From contig NC_031475.1 of the NCBI RefSeq assembly GCF_000006565.2, positions 2,712,190 to 2,776,189 on the forward strand: a stretch of 64,000 nt of DNA, in the 5' to 3' direction. Every line of letters begins with the position of its first letter. Position 1 is the first letter of the stretch. The DNA comes from Toxoplasma gondii ME49. Lineage: Eukaryota > Apicomplexa > Conoidasida > Eucoccidiorida > Sarcocystidae. This document shows, one piece after another, positions 36,656 to 47,000 of this stretch. The translations under genes were made by a program, and so were the position numbers. The notes under the pieces are model-generated. The model was not told where the DNA came from, ran no database searches, and saw nothing but the letters and a program-made list of their open reading frames with translations.

Positions 36656-38277
36656 ATGGCGGAACAAAGCGAAGTCACCAGGACGGTCGATGAGGGTAAG
36701 TGCTCAACCACTGAATACGGCAAAACCGCTAACGCAGATGTGTCGTTTCCTCCGTACGCTGCGTATGTCGTTTGTTGTTTTCGCTGTGTGCTGGTGAGTT
36801 TCTTGGCGTGTGGCTGGTTACAACGGGCTGTTATACCGCCTCAAACCGGATAGTTTGCCCTGGCACGTGATATACGAAAGGCTGGATGTAATGTTGAACG
36901 ATATGTTGTGGACCTCGTGGGTGGGGTTTTGCCGCTTGTACGGTGGCTGCAGCCAAATTGATGGTCCTGAATTTTTCCTGTTACTCGGAATATACCGTGC
37001 CCGTGATGTTTTATTCGTCGTACTCCTTTACTGGGACAGTGGCACAACAAGCCCCACTGGAGAATCTCTGTGTGGTCTTTGAACGGCAACGCTTGCGTCT
37101 GATTTTCTCAGCATATGAATCTCAATGGGTGTGCTGCAAAAGATAAATCATGTGATTGTGTGCGTGCAGGTGTCGTGGAAGAGAACCCCTCTCTCCAGAC
37201 CGCCCAAACAACAGAAATGGAAACTGAGGGTCTCCGATATGCTGGTACTGAAGTTATTTGGAAAACCGTGAAATCGCCGGCTGAAGTCATCGAAGAGATG
37301 AGAACGTGGCTCAAGTACGTGTCAATACCGTGTGAATTCTGAATGTAGTATTTGAGGCAACACAGTGGTTATTGGTGAAGCCTCGCGAGCGATACTGTTT
37401 CAAGTTCTGTGTGCATCCTGCATGTGATCCACTGTCCTCAGGTCTGGTGTCGCCCCTGATGGCACTCGGATGATGACTGAAGAAGCCTGGCAATGGTAAG
37501 CTTGCGCCTTCATTGTTCCGTTGGACGAATTGTCTTCAGCAGGTATTTGAGTCGGCCTACGCATTGGCCCGTATCCGTGGTCGGTGCATTGTGGAGACGT
37601 GATGGGTTGTCATGCGTTCAGGCACCAAGATTATTACCAAGCTACCATCAGATCGGACCGTCACCGTGTTTGTTTGCCAGAGGGCGCAAGTGTCGACTTC
37701 TACTACTGGCAAGCTCCTTATGTTGCACACATCGGCGACATGAATCTTGTCATGATGCATTCACAAGTAAACCTCTCTGACGGCACTCATCTCCCATCAG
37801 ATCGCTTGAGAGCAGATACAGTTTATTCCAAGCAGTTGAGACAGCTTGCAGAAAAGAGTGCATAAGTTGAGGCGAGCCGATGGCCCGAGTTTGTCCGTGA
37901 AGCCACGGACCAGCACGCTCACATGTGCATGGTGTTCCGCGAAGAGGGTTTTTACCCAGAGCTCTTCTATCGACTGCCAACCCAGGAAGACGAGGATCCT
38001 CAGGGGATGCAGTGGTCTGCTCCCGTGCAGACTCAAGCATGGTCTGCGGGGCTGCCGAAGAAGATACAGGAATACCACAAGGTCTCCATCAGCAGCAGGA
38101 GGCTTCGGCTGCCGATACCGTGTAGTCGTGAAATGCCACCTCTGGTGCGGTAAACATTTTCATGTAAAGGGTGAAGGTTCCCTTGATTTTTTTCGTAGAA
38201 TAGAAGGTACAAGAGGGGATGACGTTCTGTCGACGTGGCTGGCGGGGCGCCTTGTCATCCAGGGAAGCAAGGTATGA
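36656..38277 (+). CDS. Unknown conserved-looking soluble protein
   Basis: Exons are 36656-36695, 37170-37314, 37442-37495, 37622-37766, about 37872-38149 and 38199-38277 (stop TGA 38275-38277). Phases 1, 2, 2 and 0 agree across the first four junctions, and the last junction (phase 2) also agrees. The protein starts MAEQSEVTRTVDEG, is about 250 aa and has no signal peptide or membrane helix. It is rich in aromatic residues (WQWHQDYYQ, DFYYWQAPYVAHIG, FREEGFYPELFYRLP), suggesting a compact globular fold. I do not recognise the family. The acceptor of the fifth exon is weak: the same reading frame is open through 37767-37862, then meets TAA (37863-37865), after which coding-like sequence resumes in the same frame. 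If the last exon were spliced on at AAG/GTATGA (38271) the C terminus would differ. Confidence 0.6.
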
Positions 38278-38746
38278 TCAACCTCTCTTCACATCCACCG
38301 TTGCGATTCGCTACTTCCTAAGCAGTAAACATGTTAGGATTGGTTAGTTCGGTCACAAATTATCAGCATTACGTAATTAACAAGCGTTCCTACTACGGAT
38401 CAACCTTCTGGAACATACGCCACAAATTTCAGCCCTCGTGCACGGCACTGTAGAACTCAGTCTCCGCCACTCAATGTCGATCTATAGCAGCTCGATTAAG
38501 CTGGTGGACCCGTGCAGATGTTTCTAGTATGCGATACGAAGACTATCACTAGGTTCCACGTCTGACGGGAGCCTCGTTTTTGGTATTTGCAATTATACAG
38601 TATCCGTGAGATCAGCTCTACCACTGTATGGACACCGCATCCGTGAAAGGTCTCAGGACTTGAAAGCAAATTTTGCGGTCGAAAGATCTGACCGTGATGC
38701 TGTATCCCGTCTCATAGGTTTCCGTTCTTTGGTACTATACGACAAA

Positions 38747-39814
38747 ATGGGGAGCCCTAGCATGGCCATACTTGGTATCATCCTAATACTCTTGCACTGT
38801 CTCACTCCGTGCGCTGCATTAGAACAGTCTGAAGCGCACCAGCTGCGGCAGCTGCCTGGTCTTTTCGGCCCAACCAAGCCAAGCCTTGCATTGAAGCTTC
38901 AGCCTGCAAGGAAACTGCGGTTGTCGAAGAGCGACCTCAGTAGCTTACTGCTAGATTTGCGGCACGAAGTGAAGAAGCAGGTACGACGTTTAGGCTCACG
39001 TCTTCTTTCGTAGGTCAAGGAACCTAATGTGTCAAATTCAGGTATCTCAGCTCGAAGGTAATATATTTCCACTAAACATTCTCATACGCACACATCTGCT
39101 CCGCAGAGGACCTGGCAGAGCGAGCACGCCTCCGGCAGCGAGCAAAGTCAACATGGTCAGCACACGGTGCCCCGATCTGGATTCCTTCCGAAGGTGTGCA
39201 AAAAGATGAATTCTCAATCACATGGCCGCGCATAGAGTAGTACTATTTTAAAAATAGGGGCTGCTAGTGCATTACAACCATCAAACCCTAGAATGGTAAG
39301 TTGAATAGGCAATGCCACAGGCCAGTGTTCTAAACTCCTGCCCGTAGCAACAAGTCGACCGTACTGAAGACAACTCTGAGTCACACAGCAGCACTTCACC
39401 AGCAGAGGCACTGAAGGAGTTGGAAGGATTGCTTGCCAGTCTGGCATCAGACGCTGTGAGTGTGAATTTGTTTATTGTTGAATCAAAAAATATTTCCTCC
39501 TCCTTACGCACCAGGGCGACACGCCCGCGGCCTGATCATATCTGTTTGCTGATACAACGCCACTACTCTACTTCAGGAGTTACTAGTACGCTCTCAGGGG
39601 TTCAAGCAGGTATCAGAAGGTGTACGGAAGCAAGAGATACTCGTACCCTTCAGACACCACCATTTCTTGTCATTTTCCGGCGACACCAGGGTACTGTTTC
39701 CTTGCACCAGTCCCATCCCTCCAGACTTCACGCTGTCTGCTCTCAATATCCTTGCATCCGTTCGTGCGCTCGCCTTTTGTCTCTGAGCATCGGAGCATAC
39801 ACTTGAAGGAGTGA
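38747..39814 (+). CDS. Unknown secreted or membrane-targeted protein with helical core
   Basis: Exons are 38747-38980, a 16-nt micro-exon at 39042-39057, 39107-39193, 39403-39455 and 39577-39609, with phases 0, 1, 1 and 0 all agreeing. The 3' end is unresolved: acceptors near 39682 and 39722 give short tails ending at about 39806 or 39814. Residues 1-26 (MGSPSMAILGIILILLHC start) form a signal peptide or anchor. The rest is charged and helical (LSSLLLDLRHEVKKQ, EDLAERARLRQRAKS, EALKELEGLLASLASDA) and may form a short coiled coil. No family was recognised. An in-frame upstream extension exists, but the AAAATGG context and the hydrophobic run favour this start. Confidence 0.55.
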
Positions 39815-40998
39815 TGCATTCTTTCGGTACCCTGGCAAACATTCTAATTGACGTGTTTTCTCAATTGGCACACTTGAACGCTTAGAAGAGCCAGCATTGT
39901 GCCATGAAACAGGCAGCACGTCTGCTGGTGACGGGGCCCTTGCCAATTAGACTGTTTCAAACCAACCGCAGGCACGTTTATAGGGACCAGCCTTCCGATT
40001 CCACATGCACCTTCCTGGCCGGAACGGACACCAACAGAAACGCCCGACGGCACAGGAGCACGTCATTAGCATCACCTGTATTTGCGACCGTACCAGTTCC
40101 AGACGCGTGCTTGTCATCGCGTTTACGTTCGTGAGAGGTACTGGGTAATGTGAGAGCCACGATGCACTCGCCGACTGGCCGTGTCCTGACTCAGCGGTAA
40201 TTTCTAGTTACGACTCCATGTTGACGGCACCTCGGTGAAAAGCTACCAAAAGATCTAGCTGATACCGGATCCATTCGCTGCAGATTTCGTTACAATCATG
40301 CGTTGGCACAATCTCCAGGAACACTTAAATATACTTACATCAGCTGAGCATCTACAACAAAAGCTTCTACAGGACCGGGTTGCAATCGTTGCTGACTTTG
40401 ACACCACCGCCCCGCTCTAGTCACTTTGACCCTAAATCTGTTTTATGCTCCCTCACCGGTCGAACGTAATCCTGCTACCTGGACCAAGGTCATACTCAGG
40501 CAGGCGAGGTGCCGAAGGCAAAATGCGCAATAATTCCGAGACGATAGTTCGAACGAGCGGTTACACGCACTTCACTAGAGGAGACGGTCAGAAGCTTAAG
40601 CTGTAGAATGTCTACACTGAGGACGGATCATGCAATGGCCGCTGATCACGCGTATGGGTCTTTTGAGACAACGCAAGAAGCCAGCCTTGCAACGGTTAAA
40701 TGCACGCTCCAGCTGAACTCACGTTGGTATAATTATCCAGCAGACGGATTGAAGAGAGTGCGCCACAGAGACACCTGGGACACACGGCATTTTCTACGAT
40801 TGGACGAAGGCGGGCACCAGCTACCACATACAACATTTCTTTTTGGAAGGTGCTCAACGATTTGTCTTCGAGCCTCCTGTACATTTTCCGTTTTCCGCGG
40901 TCTACACACCTTCCTCTGCTTGAAGGCTATGGTGTCCCGGGCTAACAATTTGTTCTCATCAGCATGTCCACCCGAGGTCCAGGTGACTGGTAGTTAAC
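39815..40998. other. Convergent 3' spacer, no gene
   Basis: Lies between the plus-strand secreted-protein gene and the stop of the minus-strand OCIA-like gene (40999). A 129-codon plus frame at 40608-40997 ends exactly where the minus gene ends and shows no domain, so it is not called. Confidence 0.35.
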
Positions 40999-43752
40999 CT
41001 AAATTCGATGTTCGGTGCCTCCTGTAGCTGTTGGAGGGGAAATTGACGAATGTTGCAATTTAGCTCGAAGCTCATCCCACGTGTTGGAATGTCGCCGACC
41101 TGACATTGCTTCAGAACGAATTTCGTCCCACGTTCGGTACGTAGGAGCAGCTGAACATCAGGAACACACACGACCAAGCAAGGGAACATTTTGACCTATA
41201 CTTTGTGCGACCGTGTACGATGGCTACTCCACTGGTGGCCAATATTTTTGATCGTGCTCACCGGCAACGTGTAGCAGCTCCGGCTTTGTCGATTCCCTGC
41301 GAGACAACAGAATGAATCCAGGAATCGTACAATGAGGCAATTATGAAATCAACACGACAAAATGTGTCAGGCGCGAACCTCTGACCAATGCAGACCACAG
41401 AACTTACGTCTCTGCTCGGTCAGCACTGTTTTGCCCGAGGTTCACTGGTTGCCATGCATCGCTCGCGTTTGGTATGTGCCAACCGTTCTGTGCACTATGC
41501 ACTTCCTCAAGGCTGTTCTCCTTAGACGACAACTGTGTCCCTGGTTCCCCTTCAAGAGATCCTTCATAATCGCGTGCAGACAAATTTCGCTCAGGACCGC
41601 TTTCTCCCAATGAAGTCAATTGCCTCTCCAAACGTGCGGTCGCCGGCTCTGATGAGCGTTGAACCACAACGGTCGTTCGCTTAGGTTCCTCCGGTCGCTG
41701 TGCCAGTACTGGTGCCACAGCTTTTGCTGAATATCTGCCGGAGTCGGGAAGCATGTCGTGACGGAGCGGACCCGAGAGATTCATTCGGTTCGGAGAAGCA
41801 ATTGACCTGTAGTCACCGCTACCTCGCAACTCGGAGAGGACGGACTTCGCTGCACGCCCAAGCTCCGAGCCGGGCCTCTCCATTATGTTTTCCCATTGCC
41901 GGCGTTGATGGGTCGGGGAAATAAGCGTTGACCCGATGGTCGATCCAATGAGGAAGGTCGCTAGTTGAGTTCCCTGCAGAAGTGACACGCACGAGCAACC
42001 GCGGTACTTTTCGGTAGTTTGTTAGGCCCCAAGGGACTTCTTAACTAACCGCCTGCACAAATTATCCCGATAGAAATGCACGCGTATAGTCGTAAAGAAT
42101 CAAATGACGATGACAGCGAGACCAAGTAATGAGCCGAAGAGCTGCACAATTCTTCCTAGAATGCATGTGCCGAGCATTCGAAGAGTTTCCTCACCAAATT
42201 TCGTCGGAATGCAGTGGTGGCCAGCATGCCCACTAAACCGCCACTCGCGACAGTCTTCATCCAGCAGCTCGCAAACTCGTTTATCTCGTATGAAGTGGGC
42301 TCGTATCTTGTCGAGCGGATCCAGGTTTGCATTCTAGAGCTGAGTTCCACTGCCTCCCGCCGCGTCAGACGCCCGGGAGCTTTGCTGGAGACCGGCTGAC
42401 GTTCCTCTGCCATGGTTTCTGGACAAACACGGCCGTTGATGCGCTGTCATAACAGTTATCATGTAGCCTCAGGAACTTGTTTGTTCATATCGTGGTAACC
42501 TGTGGTCCGTTTGCCTCCTCCGCCGGTGTTGAACACCGAGCTCCGTCATGCAGAGGTGGCGGCCATTAGAAATGGTTCCTTTCTGGTCTAGAAGGACAGA
42601 CGTATTAAAAAAACAAGTGTCAACTGTCCTCGCCTCAGCGGCTTGCTATTAACTGAAGTTCAATGGAAAAGCAGAGGTGAACCATGAAAATATCGGTGTC
42701 CGATATGCATATGGCGGTACACATAAAAATATGTGTTTTCACACTTTCTCAATGTACAATGACGTGAAATGCAGGTGTTCACACAGGGAACAAGAAAATA
42801 CAGAGCTTGGAGCGAAGCCATGAGACAATGCCGGAAAGCCAATACATATTCAGCAGGGGCCCGTGGTCGAGCATCTCTGCCCTGCTCATTCAGCTGCGAG
42901 GAACGCTAATACAGACTTTCCACATACTGAACGACACTTGCAGCGGATTTAACGCTGTGGTCTCAGTGCCAGCAATTCGTACGCAGTGTGCCGGAAAGGA
43001 CAGGTAGTGAAAGTGTTCGTTGGATATTAGTGCCTCGTTGTTGCATGCAATGCTTTTTCAATCAAGCGTGGACACTTCTTATTGTTTTGTCTCGACACCG
43101 CTGCATGCAACAGCTCTGGATCTCCAGACAAGAACGCCGTTTGCGGATTCCACGGGTGTGCGTCTGGACTGTGAGCTTGCTTGAAGAACGTTTCTTTTTC
43201 ATGGAATTCCCTTCACGTGTTATTCGATGCTACACGAAAGTACGCTGGAGTAAAAGCCAATTTTTATACACGGTGCCTCGTCCTTGAGCCAACTGAGGCT
43301 CAAAGCCCGCGCATGCTTCAGATGATTTGCGGGGCCTGAAGTTACTGAACCGTGGCAAAGTTCCTTTGTGTTGTTTCTGAAATAAACTGAAGAAAACGCT
43401 ACGGGTAGTTTACAGTTGTCGTCAGTGCTATCCAGTATACTGGCGGGCGAAAGATGAGAAAGTCTTACTGGCTTCCGTTTTTCAATGTGCAGTCGGGCCC
43501 GTCGCGTCCTTCTGTCGCACAAGTTGACCACTTACCCCAAAAATACTCGTCCTGTGAAAACGGATTAGTGATCACTGCACAGTGATCTTCGCTGTGTACC
43601 TTGTCGCTTTCCTCCCACCATCTGTTAGTATTCGCAGGCATATCGATTCGTTCTATTCTCGTCAGAGCCGGTAGATCTAGCATGAAACCAATGCCTTGGC
43701 ATCTTTCGTGAGTGGGGGGTTTCTTCGCATTTGCGGAGCCGTCCCCTGCCAT
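40999..43752 (-). CDS. Two-helix membrane protein, OCIA-domain-like
   Basis: Exons are 43752-43536 (least certain), 42418-42195, 41973-41408, 41296-41262 and 41150-40999. Phases 1, 0, 2 and 1 agree throughout. If the first exon is wrong, translation starts at the ATG at 42413. The core has a charged helix (YEINEFASCWMKT), a first Gly-rich hydrophobic helix (VASGGLVGMLATTAF), a second (LATFLIGSTIGSTLI), then a basic stretch and MERPGSELGRAAKS. That order resembles the OCIA domain (FW helix, Gly-rich helix, small-residue helix, then LENSPLGEAL) of mitochondrial or endosomal OCIAD proteins. The C terminus has two WDE-L/I-R motifs (TWDEIRSEAM, TWDELRAKL). The middle is hydrophilic and unstructured. 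Assignment to the OCIA family is a hypothesis from pattern and length only; it could be any small mitochondrial inner-membrane protein. Confidence 0.55.
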
Positions 43753-44072
43753 ACCCCTATTCGTCAAAGAAGGTTGCGATACGTGAAATCGAAGACTATC
43801 TGGGCCGTTGGTTGTAGTCGCCTCCTCACACAATGGCGTTTCTGGCTGCTGGCGAATCTGAACACCTTCTTTTGCCGGGGATGCGGCACTTGAGCCGTGC
43901 TGTTCGTCGCGATGTCTTCCCTCAGTTTCGGCAGGACGCAAGGTGGCAACGGGTGCGACGGGTGCCTACGAATCCAGGGGGTCACGCCGTTTATGAGTCA
44001 CTGCACGCGGCCGCTGTTCCCCCCGTCTGTACTAACAGACTTCCTCTAAAGGCCCAGCAACATCTGTGGACA
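43753..44072. promoter_or_regulatory. Short divergent spacer
   Basis: Only 320 bp separate the proposed starts of the OCIA-like gene (-) and the RRM gene (+). If both starts are right the two promoters must overlap. Both frames stay open into the spacer (to about 43941 on minus, from 43833 on plus), so either gene could begin further upstream and the spacer could be shorter. Confidence 0.3.
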
Positions 44073-47000
44073 ATGTCGTTAGCCACAGATATTCCATATT
44101 GCCGATGCTCCAGTCAACATATCCCGGTGTCTAGAGCCCCAAGGGTAGACGTCTCGGCCGCTTCCCTTGCGGCTCCCCTACTCTCACCTAGGGTTTCGGC
44201 CCGGTTCTTTCCCCCCTTGAGAGCGAGTCGGTCGCTCAAAGGTCCAAGTTTCCATACCTCCGTGCATGTGACAAGCGCTTCAGGGATCGAGAAACTATGT
44301 TGTTTGCCGTCATCGAATGAAACAGGGATACCAACGACAGCGCCCCGCCTGCAAGAGCCGCTGGCGTGGTCCATGAGGAGTGACAAACGGAGCCGGACTT
44401 CTTCTTCAGTGACCCGAACCATGGCCGTTTCCCAAGATCATTCCACAGGCACTCGAGAACTAGAAAACCGCGCGTGTGGTTACAGCGTTTCTCAGTTCGT
44501 CCGCGCGTGCGCCGAAGTTCTGAACGAAGCCCAGTTGTGCCGAGTTGCTATCAGACTCGTCGAGTACAAAAACCTAAAACGACAGAAACCCACCAGCAGG
44601 GACGCAGCCATCCGTGCCATAAGGAAGATTATACCAGGTAGAAAGCTCGCTGCGTCGGATTTCCTGCTGACGCTTTCCGCTCTTGGTAGTTTCGTTCATA
44701 TATTCCAGCCAGTAGCTAGGAAATAGATCCAGTTATTCTTGATTTCGACTGGTTGTCACGTTCTGATCTAGAAACTGACTGTTGCATTATTGGGGTTTCT
44801 TTTTGCGAGTCAATATGCATTGTGAATGCAGCGAAAGACCAAGACCTGATAGTTGAACACCTGACCCGTTGTATTGACGCCATCAACCCCGATCAGTTCC
44901 ACCGGCTGGCGAAGCTAGCGCGCTCGCGACATTTCCCGGTAAGCAGGCTGTGCTTCAGACGAGGGCACGGTAGGGGTGTGTGGTAGGCAGAGAATGTGCT
45001 CGCTTCTAGTGATCCTCCCCCTGCTTCGTGGTTTAGTGTCTTGCGCGGTTGCCCTTATGCGGCCACGGCAGGTTCTCTCGCGTGCCGTACAACACTAACG
45101 AGCCCACCGAAACAAGAGCTTCACCTGGCGCAGATCTGCAGCAACCTCAGGACTGGGAATATATGTCCACACAACATGGAGCTTTTTGGAGGAGTCCCAG
45201 CCCCCCGCATGCGCAGTACAGTGGCCCCCATGTTTCATTGCGGAATATCCAGCGTCATAGATGTGGATGCGTGCCTTCTCTCCAGGCTGACGATATCCAC
45301 GAGAGCGTACCTCAGTCTCGACTTTCTGATTACACATCGGCTGCGCGGTTCTTAACGCGAGCTGCTTATCCGGAGACCCAGAAAACAAAACCCAACGAGA
45401 CCGGTCGGCGAATTGTCGACCAATACGAGGCCTTATGCGACGTGGGAGATATCGGCGTAGCTGCAACAGCTGATGGCCTTGTTCGGCAAGTGGCCCGCAG
45501 GCCACCGGCGCCAACACGTATGCAGGATGTAAGGCTCCGCCATGGCGAGATTCAAGTCTCTCACTTCTTCCGTGGAATCGCTGTGTATCATCTTCGTCGA
45601 CTACCACGGACGTGCCTATCAAATGCTTCTGTGAACTGCTACGTAGTGAACACAACTGTATGCCTCACTGACTTAATCACGGAGGCAGCCGGAAATGGTG
45701 GGTGTTTCTCAAAGTTGCATATCATTGCGACGGAACGCGTGTTTTCCTGAGTTGTGCAGCAGCATCCCTCTCGTTAGAGTGGCATTGTTCCAATGCATAT
45801 ACCACACGATCCAGACTTGCTTTTGTGATGTATCATTGCTTAGAAACGCGTGGGGGAGTTTATGGTGCATATCGAAGATCCGTCGATACCGGCTCCTGGC
45901 AGCACAACCGAGCGGCTCGTGTTCATCTCGAATATCCCTCACGGTCCCCGAAAGAAAATCCGAAAGTCGATAAAGGAGGTAAGACAGTCGACTGGACCTA
46001 CTGACGCTGCACTGGACCTAGTGACGCTGTTTTCGGCATTTTTAGGGGCGCTGCACCATTGTCTCGCCGAGCGATATTTCACCGCCCTGACTTACAAGTA
46101 AACGTGGACAAATCACACCGGGATACGCACAAGTCGACTGGTTACAGAGGTGCCCAGTATTACAATTGTTTTCAAGGCAATTTTGCCTTTCTAATCCCTT
46201 GCTGTCCACATTCAGGAACGGTGTCGATGGGAAATGAATGCTTTGCCCCCACATTCGGCTCAGCAAGTACACGCATTGGTATCTATTACGTCTCATCCTC
46301 GTTGTCTTTGAGCGTGTGCAACCAGGCTTTCGTAGGGTGTGGCAAGATCATCAATCTCGAGATCTTTGACGACCGACTGCGAACGGTGGATGAAAGAGAT
46401 GAGGTAAGAAAAGGTTTGCCCGTCAGGCATTGATGATTGGGAGGCCGTCACGCCTAATGTTCAGCTGCCGTGCTTTACAGTACTACGTAAATATTATCCC
46501 CTTTCTGTGACGAATGGTATCTACGATGTTTCCTCCATTGCCGGGCGTTTGCTTCCTACTCGCGTCCAAGACGAGTCACACGCACGCTGAGGCGTGCGAA
46601 GACTTACTATGTCTGTCTGTGAATCCGAGTTGCTACTAGGTTCCCCGATATCTGTTGCTTGTTTGCTTTCGAAACGTCATGAGTGACTCTCCCTGAACGG
46701 AGGCATCTTGGCTTAATGTGGACCCTATTGTATGATTTGGTGTGCAGGCGTCACTCCAAAAGCGTGGCGCAAAGGCATCGTCTGATAAACTCCGCGGCCG
46801 TTTTTCACCAATCTTTGCCATAGCAGGTAGGCGCTGTGGCAAAATGTCCGCCCAGGATCACTTTCAAGTGCTGTGCAGATGCTGGAACTGTTGACGCATT
46901 TCAGAATAACAACCTTGCATGTAAGATTGGAAATCATTTTTTGAACATTCATGGCAGGCTGGCGGTGTATCAGATGCCCGCCGATGACTGCATTCGCATG

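Noticed and set aside
40608..40997. 129-codon plus frame
   Set aside because: No domain, no signal, and its end coincides with the antisense end of the OCIA-like gene; probably fortuitous.
45400..45530. Resemblance of YEALCDVGDIGVAA to the GDLGLVA motif of DNA ligase I
   Set aside because: No other ligase motif (KYDG, nucleotidyltransferase motifs) exists nearby, and the exon splices in phase to an RRM.
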